A stretch of 64,000 nt of DNA from Neoroseomonas alkaliterrae (GTDB lineage Bacteria > Pseudomonadota > Alphaproteobacteria > Acetobacterales > Acetobacteraceae). The stretch lies in the NCBI RefSeq assembly GCF_014199195.1, contig NZ_JACIJE010000005.1, forward strand, positions 124,001 to 188,000, in the 5' to 3' direction. The translations under genes and the position numbers were made by a program. Each line of letters starts with the position of its first letter. The first letter of the stretch is position 1. This document shows, piece by piece, positions 1-8,396 of this stretch. The notes below the pieces were generated by a model that was not told the origin of the DNA, did no database searches, and saw nothing but the letters and a program-made list of their open reading frames with translations.

Positions 1-1017
<1,017 letters not shown>

Positions 1018-1067
1018 GGGGCGCATCCCTTCCCCGCCCGCCGCCCCGCGTCAAGGGCGGCGCCGGG

Positions 1068-1625
1068 TCAGCCCAGCGCGCGGCCGACCACGCGCTCGAT
1101 CTCGGCGCGCACCAGGCGCTCGACCAGCGGCGGCAGATGCTGGTCGAGCCAGTCCTTGAGCAGCGGGCGCAGCTCCTCGCGCACCACATCCTCGATGGTC
1201 GGGCCGCCGCGGGTCACGGCGCTGCCGCGCTCGGCGCTGACCGCGCGCAGCAACTGGCCGACCGAGGCCGCCGCCGCCGCGGCCGCGGCGGGCGCGAGCA
1301 GGCTCTCCGCCGCCGGGGCCACGGACGGGGGCGCCGGCTCGGGCTGCGGCGCCGATGCGGGGGCGGAGGGCGGACCCTCGGGGGGCGAGACCATCATCTC
1401 CTCCGTCAGCAGGAATGGCTCCTCGGCGCCGGCCATGCCGGCCTCCGGCGTGTCGGCCGCCTCGGCGGGCGCGGGCTCCTCCGGCGTGCCCGCCCCGGCG
1501 GCGACAGGCGCCTCGTCCTCGTTCAGGATCCGCCGGATGGAGGCGAGGATGTCCTCCATGGACTGGTCGCTCGCCGCGGTCTGCGTTCCCGGCGCGGCCC
1601 CGGGCTTGCCGGCCGCGTCGCTCAC
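1068..1625 (-). CDS. popZ: Cell-pole-organizing protein PopZ (DUF2497 family)
   Basis: Polar scaffold protein that in Caulobacter forms a polymeric matrix anchoring the chromosome origin and signalling proteins at the pole. This 185-residue protein has the two conserved ends of the family. An N-terminal helix SMEDILASIRRILNEDE lies at about residues 22-38. A C-terminal oligomerisation region ends in LVRAEIERVVGRALG. Between them is a Pro/Ala/Glu-rich disordered acidic linker of about 95 residues. The start is GTG and overlaps the tolC stop by four bases (GTGA), indicating translational coupling. Function is inferred from the family and from the valS/tolC neighbourhood; polar localisation here is untested. 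Confidence 0.9.
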   Translation of the reverse strand: MSDAAGKPGAAPGTQTAASDQSMEDILASIRRILNEDEAPVAAGAGTPEEPAPAEAADTPEAGMAGAEEPFLLTEEMMVSPPEGPPSAPASAPQPEPAPPSVAPAAESLLAPAAAAAAAASVGQLLRAVSAERGSAVTRGGPTIEDVVREELRPLLKDWLDQHLPPLVERLVRAEIERVVGRALG

Positions 1626-3145
1626 GGCCGGGTCCTCGCCTGCGGGCCGGGTGCAGCGGGCGCGAGGCTCTGCACCTGCACCGCCCCTGCCGGCCGCGCC
1701 GGCGCCGCGACATCCGAATAGTCCCCCGTGCCCACCCAGCGGTCCCGCACCGCGTTGTAGTAGGCGCGCGGGTCGTAGATCTGCACCGGCAGGCCGAGAT
1801 CCTGCGCCGTCAGCCGCCCGATCGTGGCCGCCAGCGCATAGGAGGCGTTGATCAGCGTCGCGAGCGAGCGGACGAGCTGCACGCGCGCGTTGAGCAGTTC
1901 CTGCTCGGCGTTCAGCACGTCGAGCGTGGTCCGGCTGCCGACGATCGCCTCGCGCTGCACGCCGTCGAGCGCGATCTCCTGCGCGCGGATCTGGGCGCGC
2001 ACGCTCTGCACCTGCGCCCGCGCGCTGCCGAGCGTCTCCCAGGCCTGGGTGGATTGCTGGGCGGCGAGCTGCCGCGCGTCCTGCACCGCCTGGCGGGCCT
2101 GCTGGGCCTGCTGGCGCGCCTGGCGGACCGCCGCGTGCTCCGCCCCGCCCTGGTAGAGCGGAACGGTCAGGTTGGCGGTGATCTGCGCCCCCGTCTGGCG
2201 CGAGCCGCGCGTGCCGCTGTTGTCGATCCGGAAGGCCTGCGCCTGCGCGCTGACCTGAGGCAGGAGGGCGCCGAACTGCAGGTCGATGTTGTCGCGCGCC
2301 GCCTGCTCGTCGAACATCGCGGCGACCACGGCGGGGTTGTTCTCGGTCGCGAGCCGAACCGCCTCCTGCTGCGACCGCACCGGCAGGGCGAGCGGCGCCG
2401 GGGCCGTGACGCGCATGGGCTCGATGCCGATCAGGCGCTGGAACACGGCGCGGGAGGATTGCAGGTTGCCCTGCGCCTGGTCGAGCAGGAAGCGCGCCTG
2501 GGCGAGCCGCGCCTCGGCCTGGGCGACGTCGGTGCGCGTGATCTCGCCGACGCGGAAGCGTTCGTTCGTGGCCTGGAGCTGGCGCTGGAGCACCTGCACG
2601 TTGTTGGTGTTGAGCCGCACCTCCTCCTGGTCGCGGATCACCGCGACATAGGCGGCGACGGATTCGAGCAGGATCTGCTGCTCGGTGCCGAGCAGCCGCG
2701 CCCGCTGGGCATAGACCTGGTTCTCGGCCCGGCGGGTCGCCGCCGTGGTGCGACCTCCGCGATAGAGCGGCTGCGTGACGGTCGCGGTGACGTTCGCGGT
2801 GTTGCGCGGGATGTCGGTGAACAGGGAGAAGGGCTGGCCCGCCGTGTCAGGGTTGCGGACATTGCCCGCGAAGTCGCGCTGGACGGGAACCGTCGCCTGG
2901 GTGCGGGAGGTCGTGTCGGCATAGCCGGCCGCAGCCCCGAGCACCACGGTCGGCCGCCATCCCGCCAGCGCCTGCGGCACGTTCTCGTCCACCGCGCGGA
3001 GCTGCGCGCGCGCGGCGAGCAGCGCGGGGTTGTTCGCATAGGCGGCAGCCAGCGCCTCCTGCAGGGACTGCGCCCAGGCGGCGGAACCCGGTGGAACGGC
3101 CAATGCGGCGGAGAGGAGGATGGCCCGGCGCAGGCTGGTTTTCAC
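1622..3145 (-). CDS. tolC: TolC-family outer membrane channel protein
   Basis: Outer-membrane efflux channel used by tripartite pumps and type I secretion. The 507-residue product starts with a Sec signal peptide ending AWA at about residue 25. The mature part opens with SLQEALAAAYANNPALLAARAQL, typical of the first TolC helix, and has the internal duplication of long coiled-coil helices, with a Gln/Ala/Arg-rich helical repeat near residues 340-365. The start is GTG; no upstream ATG fits. The signal is the expected length. It is downstream of pcm and coupled to popZ. The RND pump at 56897-61156 has no outer-membrane partner beside it and could use this channel (inference). Confidence 0.93.
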   Translation of the reverse strand: MKTSLRRAILLSAALAVPPGSAAWAQSLQEALAAAYANNPALLAARAQLRAVDENVPQALAGWRPTVVLGAAAGYADTTSRTQATVPVQRDFAGNVRNPDTAGQPFSLFTDIPRNTANVTATVTQPLYRGGRTTAATRRAENQVYAQRARLLGTEQQILLESVAAYVAVIRDQEEVRLNTNNVQVLQRQLQATNERFRVGEITRTDVAQAEARLAQARFLLDQAQGNLQSSRAVFQRLIGIEPMRVTAPAPLALPVRSQQEAVRLATENNPAVVAAMFDEQAARDNIDLQFGALLPQVSAQAQAFRIDNSGTRGSRQTGAQITANLTVPLYQGGAEHAAVRQARQQAQQARQAVQDARQLAAQQSTQAWETLGSARAQVQSVRAQIRAQEIALDGVQREAIVGSRTTLDVLNAEQELLNARVQLVRSLATLINASYALAATIGRLTAQDLGLPVQIYDPRAYYNAVRDRWVGTGDYSDVAAPARPAGAVQVQSLAPAAPGPQARTRP

Positions 3146-3323
3146 GTCGTCGAACCCCCGAAAGGAAGCGGCGCGGGCGGCAAGGCCGGACCCACGCTGA
3201 GCGAGTGTATCCCGACGACCTTAACGCGGCGCATCATCGCGGCGCCACCCCGGCGCCGGCAAAGAAATGTGTCTCCAGGCCCGGGCCGGCGCGCAGAGGG
3301 CGCGGCCGGCGGTGCGCAGGGGC

Positions 3324-3980
3324 TCAGAAAGCGAAGGCCGGCTTGCCCGCGAAGCCGGGCAGGGCCGGCGCATGCGCGTCGAAGGCGATGGTCGTCGTCA
3401 CCGTGCCGCCGGCCCGGCGCAGCAGCAGCGCACGCCCCGGCGGGCCACCCTCCAGCCCGATCGTCACGAGGCGCCCGCCCTCGGCGAGCTGCTCCTCCAC
3501 CGCCCGCGGCACCGAGAGGACGCCGCCCTCGATGAGGATCGCGTCATAGGGCGCACCGGCCGGATGGCCCGCCTCGGGCGGAGCCTCGACGACCGTGACG
3601 GCGCCGGCCGGCACCGCCGCCGGCAGGGCCGCGCGCATGATGGCGAGCAGCGCGGGATCCGCTTCGACCGCCGTGACCTCGGCGCCGATCGCCGCCAGCA
3701 GCGCCGCGCCGTAGCCGGTTCCGGCCCCCAGCACGAGAACGCGCTCGCCCCGGCGCACGGCGGCAAGCTGCACGAGGCGCGCAATCACGAGCGGCTTCAG
3801 CAGCACACGGCCGCCGGGCAGCGGCACATCGGCATCGGCATGGGCGCGCGCGAGCATCGCGGGCGGCACGAAGCGGTGCCGCGGCAACTCGCGCATCGCG
3901 GCGACGATGCGCGGATCCTCCACGCGGTTCGGCCTGAGCTGGCCGTCCACCATCACCCGGCGTGCCTCGGCGAAATCCAT
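3324..3980 (-). CDS. pcm: Protein-L-isoaspartate O-methyltransferase
   Basis: Uses S-adenosylmethionine to methylate isoaspartyl residues and so start repair of damaged proteins in the cytosol. At 218 residues it has the usual family length. It shows the SAM-binding glycine loop VLVLGAGTGYGA (residues 81-92) and the acidic second-strand EADP. It also has the family's N-terminal region MVDGQLRPNRVEDPRIVAAM, in the form usual for alphaproteobacterial homologues beside tolC. The segment LPGGRVLLKPLVIARL replaces the canonical GQTISQP-type loop, so substrate specificity may be relaxed. A 178-base gap separates it from tolC; I see no convincing terminator there. Confidence 0.88.
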   Translation of the reverse strand: MDFAEARRVMVDGQLRPNRVEDPRIVAAMRELPRHRFVPPAMLARAHADADVPLPGGRVLLKPLVIARLVQLAAVRRGERVLVLGAGTGYGAALLAAIGAEVTAVEADPALLAIMRAALPAAVPAGAVTVVEAPPEAGHPAGAPYDAILIEGGVLSVPRAVEEQLAEGGRLVTIGLEGGPPGRALLLRRAGGTVTTTIAFDAHAPALPGFAGKPAFAF

Positions 3981-4088
3981 GTCCTGCCGCCCCTTGCATT
4001 CGACGCGGCCTTATAGGTCGCGGCCCGGCCAGGCGCCAAGCCGCCGCTTGACCGCGCGCGGCTTGCGGCCGATATGGGGCGCCCGCGC

Positions 4089-4159
4089 GGTCCGGTGGCC
4101 GAGTGGTCAGGCAAGGGTCTGCAAAACCCTCTACAGCGGTTCGATTCCGCTCCGGACCT
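4089..4159 (+). tRNA. tRNA-Cys (anticodon GCA)
   Basis: Full cloverleaf: acceptor strands GGTCCGG (4089-4095) and CCGGACC (4152-4158), anticodon stem AGGGT/ACCCT with loop CTGCAAA and anticodon GCA at 4121-4123. The T-arm is AGCGG-TTCGATT-CCGCT. The discriminator base is T (U73), the identity element expected for tRNA-Cys. No CCA is encoded (TGC follows). It sits divergent from pcm and about 60 bases before tRNA-Asn on the same strand. Confidence 0.97.
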
Positions 4160-4220
4160 TGCCGCGCGGGAGGCTTTGACAGGGCGCACTGCGAGGACTA
4201 TATCGCGCGCCCGGCTCCGT

Positions 4221-4296
4221 TCCCCGATAGCTCAGCTGGTAGAGCGCGGGACTGTTAATCCCTAGGTCGTAGGTTCGAGTCCTACTCGGGGAGCCA
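4221..4296 (+). tRNA. tRNA-Asn (anticodon GTT)
   Basis: Acceptor TCCCCGA/TCGGGGA, D-arm GCTC-AGCTGGTA-GAGC, anticodon GTT at 4254-4256 in loop CTGTTAA, T-arm GTAGG-TTCGAGT-CCTAC, discriminator G, and an encoded CCA at 4294-4296. The top pair of the anticodon stem (27-43) is a C-U mismatch. The 3' 35 bases, including the encoded CCA, overlap antisense with the end of the PhnM-like gene that converges from the right. Confidence 0.97.
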
Positions 4297-5458
4297 CCCT
4301 TCCGAAGCCTTCCGCCTGTAGTCCCATCCGCGCCGCCGCCCCCGGCGCCAGCCAGGCAAGCCTGCCCTGCGCGAAGACCGCGACGGGCGCGGGCACCGCC
4401 GCATCCACCACGACCACATCGCCCCTCAGCCCCGGCTCCAGCCGCCCGCGGTCCGCAAGCCCGCAGGCCGCCGCAGGATTGGCCGAGACCAGCGCCCAGG
4501 CGCGCGGCAGGTCGAGCACGCCGCGCCGCGCCAGCGCGAAGGCGGCTTCCAGCATCGCCGGCCATACATAGTCGGAGGCCAGCACCGTCACCACGCCGCG
4601 CTCGGCGAGCGGCGCCGCGGCCGCCCAGCCGAGATGGCTGCCGCCCCGCACCACATTCGGCGCGCCCATCACCACCGGCTCGCCCGCCGCGCGCGCCGCG
4701 AGCGCGACCTCCTCGGCCATCGGGAACTCGCAGATCGTCGCGCCATGCGCGCGGTAATGCGCGCGGTCCTCGAGCGTCGCGTCGTCGTGGCTCAGCATGG
4801 GGATGCCGGCGCGGCGCGCCGCCGCGGCCAGGCGCTCGCGCGCCGCCGGAACCTCGTGGCGCCGCGCCGCCACCGCCTCGGCCAGCGCGCGGAAGGCCTC
4901 GGCCTTCATCCCCGCGCGCCCCGCATACTTCGCCACCTGCACCGGGTCGCCGAGCTTGCGCAGGATCGCCGGCGTATGGTCGTTGAAGCCGAGCAGATGC
5001 ACGCTGCCATCCGCGATGCCTTCCAGCGCATCATCGAGCGCGTCGAGATTGTCGGCCTCGAAGCGCAGATGCACGCGCAGATCCGTCGCGGCCTGCGCGC
5101 GCGCCGCCGGCAGGGCCGCCTTCAGGGCGCGCCAGGCGTCGAGCGAACGCAGCCCCGGCTCCCAGGACAGCGTGACGCCGAGATAGGCCGTGGTGATCCC
5201 GCAGGCGATGAGCTGCGCCGCCGAATCCCGCAGCGCGAGCGGCACCGGCAGGTCCACGCCGGGCCGCGGCTGGAGCTGCCGCTCATGCGCATCGCCGTGG
5301 ATGTCCACGATCCCCGGCAGCACCAGGAGCCCCGAGGCGTCGAAGCGCGCCGCAGCCGGCGCGGGTTCCGCGGCCACGCGGCCGCCGGCCAGCGCGAGCG
5401 CGCCCGGCACCATCGCCCCGTCCCGCAGGACGGTGCCGCCCAGGATCGTCCAGTCCAT
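4262..5458 (-). CDS. PhnM-like amidohydrolase (second PhnM paralogue)
   Basis: Amidohydrolase-superfamily protein of 398 residues, clearly related to PhnM at 10700-11842. PhnM cleaves pyrophosphate from alpha-D-ribose 1-methylphosphonate 5-triphosphate. Shared blocks are PGIVDIH.D..ERQLQPRP, SHDDAT, CEFP, GAPNVVRGGSH and the metal-ligand segment ASDY. It differs at the first metal site, HGDAHE instead of HTDNLE, and through the substrate-facing middle region, so it may act on another phosphonate or nucleoside derivative. It lies 5 bases downstream of phnF and is probably co-transcribed. Its last codons (about 11, ending VGLEPTT) are read antisense through tRNA-Asn, so the C-terminal tail is tRNA-derived. 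Family call is firm; exact substrate is unknown. Confidence 0.82.
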   Translation of the reverse strand: MDWTILGGTVLRDGAMVPGALALAGGRVAAEPAPAAARFDASGLLVLPGIVDIHGDAHERQLQPRPGVDLPVPLALRDSAAQLIACGITTAYLGVTLSWEPGLRSLDAWRALKAALPAARAQAATDLRVHLRFEADNLDALDDALEGIADGSVHLLGFNDHTPAILRKLGDPVQVAKYAGRAGMKAEAFRALAEAVAARRHEVPAARERLAAAARRAGIPMLSHDDATLEDRAHYRAHGATICEFPMAEEVALAARAAGEPVVMGAPNVVRGGSHLGWAAAAPLAERGVVTVLASDYVWPAMLEAAFALARRGVLDLPRAWALVSANPAAACGLADRGRLEPGLRGDVVVVDAAVPAPVAVFAQGRLAWLAPGAAARMGLQAEGFGRVAPRVGLEPTT

Positions 5459-5463
5459 GTCGC

Positions 5464-6207
5464 TCAGGGCTCCACCACCAGTTGCACGCGCCCCGCGGGA
5501 TAGACCGCGAGCGTCCAGTCCACCGGCGCGCCGTCCGGATCCACATTCAGGTTCTCGCTCACCAGGACGGGGCGCGAGCGGGACTGCTGCAGCAGCTCGG
5601 CCTCCTCCGGCGTCGGCAGGCGCGCGGTGATGCGCGAGGCGCGCCGGCGATAGTCCGTGATGCCGCAGGCGGCGAGCGCCGCGGTGATCGAGGCGTCGCG
5701 CTCCAGCGCCTCGGCCGCCGCGGCGCAGCGCGGCAGCGGCAGGTGATGCGTGCCGATGACCACCGGCCGCCCGTTCGCGAGGCCCAGCCGCTCGATGCGC
5801 AGCACGAGGCGACCGCGGCGGATGCCGAGCGCCTCGGCGAGCGTCGTCTCCGCCGGCGTCTCGGTCACGCGCAGGATGCGCCCCGCCGGCTCGCGATTCT
5901 GTCGGCGCACCAGTTCCGAGAAGCGCGTCCGCGGGCCGAGGCGGTAGTCCATCACGTCCTCGGCCACGAAGGCGCCGCGGCCCTGCTCGACGCGAATGAG
6001 GCCACGCGCCTCCAGATCCTCGAGCGCGCGGCGGACGGTGTGGCGATTGACGCCGAAGCGCGCCGTCAGCGCCGCCTCCGTGGGCAGGCGCTCGCCCGCC
6101 GCCTTGTCGCGCGCGATCTCGCGCTCGATCGCCGCGGCGATCTGGCGCCAGAGCGCCACGCCCTGCCCGCGCGCGAGGGCGGGGCCTGTCACCGAAACTT
6201 CAACCAT
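5464..6207 (-). CDS. phnF: GntR/HutC-family regulator PhnF
   Basis: Transcription factor expected to repress phosphonate genes. The 247-residue protein has an N-terminal GntR winged helix: LPTEAALTARFGVNRHTVRRALEDL at about residues 41-65 is the recognition unit. A UTRA effector-binding domain fills roughly residues 85-245. It is transcribed away from phnG across a 72-base gap containing a perfect TGTCTAGACA palindrome, its likely operator. The PhnM-like gene follows after 5 bases. No clear Shine-Dalgarno precedes the ATG. The PhnF assignment rests on domain type plus location; the effector is not visible from sequence. Confidence 0.9.
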   Translation of the reverse strand: MVEVSVTGPALARGQGVALWRQIAAAIEREIARDKAAGERLPTEAALTARFGVNRHTVRRALEDLEARGLIRVEQGRGAFVAEDVMDYRLGPRTRFSELVRRQNREPAGRILRVTETPAETTLAEALGIRRGRLVLRIERLGLANGRPVVIGTHHLPLPRCAAAAEALERDASITAALAACGITDYRRRASRITARLPTPEEAELLQQSRSRPVLVSENLNVDPDGAPVDWTLAVYPAGRVQLVVEP

Positions 6208-6279
6208 GCTCGGCCAAGTCCGTGGGATATCCGTGTGGACTTTGTGGCCGATGGATGTCTATCTGTCTAGACAAATCCG
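6208..6279. promoter_or_regulatory. phnF/phnG divergent control region
   Basis: Only space for both divergent promoters. A possible phnG promoter is TTGTGG (6242-6247) with TCTAGA (6266-6271) at 18-base spacing. That would start RNA almost at the phnG ATG and give a leaderless message, consistent with no Shine-Dalgarno before either phnG ATG. Promoter elements are a guess; no -35/-10 for phnF is convincing. Confidence 0.4.
6264..6273. promoter_or_regulatory. Probable PhnF operator (TGTCTAGACA palindrome)
   Basis: Perfect 10-base inverted repeat TGTCTAGACA, 6 bases before the first phnG ATG. A further TGTCTA half-site lies 8 bases to the left (6256-6261). Its size, symmetry and T-A rich centre resemble HutC/PhnF-type operators of the GntR family. 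It overlaps the proposed phnG -10 element, so binding would block transcription. Binding is inferred. Confidence 0.55.
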
Positions 6280-6735
6280 ATGGCTCCGATGACCGCACCC
6301 GACACCGAGCAACGCCGCCGCTGGATGGCCGTGCTGGCCCGCGCCCGGGCCGAGGAGATCGCCGGCCTTCTCGCCGGCCTGCCGCCGCTGCCCGAACCCG
6401 AAAGGCTCCGCCCGCCCGAGACCGGGCTCGTGATGGTGCGCGGCCGCATGGGCGGCGACGGCGGACCCTTCAACCTTGGCGAGATGACCGTGACGCGCTG
6501 CGCGGTCCGTCTCGGCGATGCGGTCGGCCATGCCTATGTCGCCGGGCGCGACAAGCGGCAGGCGGAACTCGCCGCGCTGCTCGACGCGGCCCTGCAGGAT
6601 CCGGCGCGGCGCGATGCGCTGCTCGCCGGCGTGATCGCACCGCTGGCCCAGCGCCAGCAGGCGGCGCGCGATGCTGAAGCACGCAAGGCCGCCGCGACCC
6701 GCGTGGAGTTCTTCGCCATGCAGACGACCCGATGA
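6280..6735 (+). CDS. phnG: C-P lyase complex subunit PhnG
   Basis: Small subunit of the PhnGHIJ core complex. With PhnI, PhnH and PhnL it is needed to make alpha-D-ribose 1-methylphosphonate 5-triphosphate from ATP and methylphosphonate. It is 151 residues, as usual. Recognisable blocks are RRRWMAVLARA near the start, GLVMVRGRMGGDGGPFNLGEMTVTRCAV in the centre, and DKRQAELAALLDA. There are two in-frame ATGs, at 6280 and 6289 (MTAPDTEQ); neither has a Shine-Dalgarno. The first is kept because a leaderless message is possible. First gene of a run of eight coupled genes; phnH starts within its stop (ATGA). Confidence 0.95.
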   Translation: MAPMTAPDTEQRRRWMAVLARARAEEIAGLLAGLPPLPEPERLRPPETGLVMVRGRMGGDGGPFNLGEMTVTRCAVRLGDAVGHAYVAGRDKRQAELAALLDAALQDPARRDALLAGVIAPLAQRQQAARDAEARKAAATRVEFFAMQTTR

Positions 6736-7307
6736 CCGCGCTGACCGCCGGCTTCGCCGATCCCGTCCTCGATGCGCAGGCGACGTTCCGCGCCGTGCTG
6801 GAAGCGATGAGCCGCCCAGGGCGCGTGCAGCGCGCCGGCGCCGGGCTGCGCCCGCCCGGGCCGCTGAACGCGGCCGCGGCCGCGGTGCTGCTGAGCCTCG
6901 CCGATGCCGACACGCCGCTGTGGCTGGATGCCGGCGCCGAGGCCGAAGCCTGGCTCCGCTTCCATTGCGGCGCCCCGGTCGTCGCAGCGGCCGGCGCGGC
7001 GGCCTTCGTGCTTGCCACCCGCGCCGCGCCCGCGTTGGCCTCGCTCGCCCAAGGGAGCGAGGAGGAACCGCAGCAGGGCGCAACGCTGGTCCTGCAGGTC
7101 GCCGGGCTTGAGGAAGGCGCGGGATGGCGGCTTACCGGCCCGGGCATCGCGCATGAGCACCGCCTTCGCGTCGCGGGCGCGCCGCCGGGCTTCGTCGCCG
7201 CCTGGGCGGCGAACCGCGCCGCGTTTCCCTGCGGCGTGGACGTGGTGCTCTGCGCCGGCGAGCATCTCGCGGCGCTACCCCGCACCGTTGCCATCGCGGA
7301 GGGCTGA
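6732..7307 (+). CDS. phnH: C-P lyase complex subunit PhnH
   Basis: Homodimeric subunit of the PhnGHIJ complex, structurally like a PLP-transferase fold without PLP. The product is 191 residues, close to E. coli PhnH. Typical blocks are GFADPVLDAQATFRAVLEAMSRPGR at the N-terminus, TPLWLD near residue 56, and the end region GVDVVLCAGEHLAALPRT. The start overlaps phnG by four bases and the stop is 3 bases before the GTG of phnI, the only non-overlapping junction in the operon. Confidence 0.95.
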   Translation: MTALTAGFADPVLDAQATFRAVLEAMSRPGRVQRAGAGLRPPGPLNAAAAAVLLSLADADTPLWLDAGAEAEAWLRFHCGAPVVAAAGAAAFVLATRAAPALASLAQGSEEEPQQGATLVLQVAGLEEGAGWRLTGPGIAHEHRLRVAGAPPGFVAAWAANRAAFPCGVDVVLCAGEHLAALPRTVAIAEG

Positions 7308-7310
7308 GGC

Positions 7311-8396
7311 GTGTATGTGGCCGTGAAGGGCGGCGAGCGCGCGATCAGCGCCGCCCATGCCTGGCTGGAAGAGACTCGCCGCGGCGATCCCGCCGTGCCG
7401 GAACTCTCCGTCGCGCAGATCGAGCAGCAGATGCCGCTGGCGGTGGACCGGGTGATGGCGGAAGGCTCCTGCCATGACCGCTTCCTCGCCGCGCTCGCCA
7501 TCAAGCAGGCCAAGGGCGACCTGATCGAGGCCGCCTTCCTGCTGCGCGCCTACCGCACCACCCTGCCCCGCTTCGGCGCCTCCGAGCCGCTGGACACCGC
7601 GAGAATGCGCCTGCGCCGGCGTATCAGCGCGACCTACAAGGACCTGCCCGGCGGCCAGGTGCTGGGGCCGACCTTCGACTACACGCATCGGCTGCTCGAT
7701 TTCGCGCTGGCGGCGGAGGGCGAGCCGCGCGCGAGCGCGCCGGAAGGCAGCGCGCCCGTGGGCGAGGCGCCGCGCGTGACCGAATTGCTGACCCGCGAAG
7801 GGCTGATGCAGCGCGAGCAGGCCGGCGATGCCGAGCCGGGCGACCTGACGCGCCAGCCCCTCTCTTTCCCCGCCGCGCGCGACGCGCGGCTGCAGAACCT
7901 CGCGCGCGGCGACGAGGGGTTCCTGCTCGCCCTCGGCTATTCCACGCAGCGCGGCTACGGCAATGCGCATCCCTTCGTGGGGGAGATCCGTCTCGGGCAT
8001 GTGACGGTGGAGTTCACCCCGCCCGAACTCGGCTTCCCGGTCGAACTCGGCGAGATCGGCATCACCGAATGCCAGATGGTCAACCAGTTCAAGGGCAGCC
8101 GGACCGAGCCCGCGCAGTTCACCCGCGGCTACGGCCTGGTGTTCGGGCATGGGGAACGACGGGCCATGGCGATGGCGCTGGTTGACCGCGCACTGCGCGC
8201 GCAGGAGCTCGGTGAGGACATCACCGCGCCCGCGCAGGACGCCGAGTTCGTCCTTTACCACTCCGACAACATCGAGGCGACCGGCTTCGTCGAGCACCTG
8301 AAACTGCCGCACTACGTGGATTTCCAGTCCGAACTCGAGAACCTGCGCACCATCCGCCGCGCCGCGGAAGCCGCGCTGCCGGAGGCCGCGGAATGA
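7311..8396 (+). CDS. phnI: C-P lyase complex subunit PhnI (nucleosidase/transferase subunit)
   Basis: Large core subunit. In E. coli PhnI displaces adenine from ATP and installs the phosphonate on ribose C1 together with PhnG, H and L. The 361 residues begin MYVAVKGGERAISAAH, matching the family. Other blocks are EQQMPLAVDRVMAEGSCHDRFLAALA, a C-terminal QMVNQFKGSRTEP and VLYHSDNIEATGFVEHLKLPHYVDFQ. The start codon is GTG at 7311, fixed by the conserved N-terminus. Overlaps phnJ by four bases. Confidence 0.96.
   Translation: MYVAVKGGERAISAAHAWLEETRRGDPAVPELSVAQIEQQMPLAVDRVMAEGSCHDRFLAALAIKQAKGDLIEAAFLLRAYRTTLPRFGASEPLDTARMRLRRRISATYKDLPGGQVLGPTFDYTHRLLDFALAAEGEPRASAPEGSAPVGEAPRVTELLTREGLMQREQAGDAEPGDLTRQPLSFPAARDARLQNLARGDEGFLLALGYSTQRGYGNAHPFVGEIRLGHVTVEFTPPELGFPVELGEIGITECQMVNQFKGSRTEPAQFTRGYGLVFGHGERRAMAMALVDRALRAQELGEDITAPAQDAEFVLYHSDNIEATGFVEHLKLPHYVDFQSELENLRTIRRAAEAALPEAAE

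Noticed and set aside
2040-2135. Imperfect tandem repeat inside tolC
   Set aside because: It is the coding sequence for a Gln/Ala/Arg-rich helix, not a DNA repeat element.
1355-3535. A 726-residue plus-strand open frame
   Set aside because: Runs antisense through popZ and tolC, low-complexity Arg/Pro-rich composition, no ribosome-binding site. It is a shadow of the genes below.
4131-4565. Minus-strand frame carrying SPSRTRTYDL and similar text
   Set aside because: The peptide is antisense tRNA-Asn/tRNA-Cys sequence, a common annotation artefact. The real gene on this strand is the PhnM-like one.
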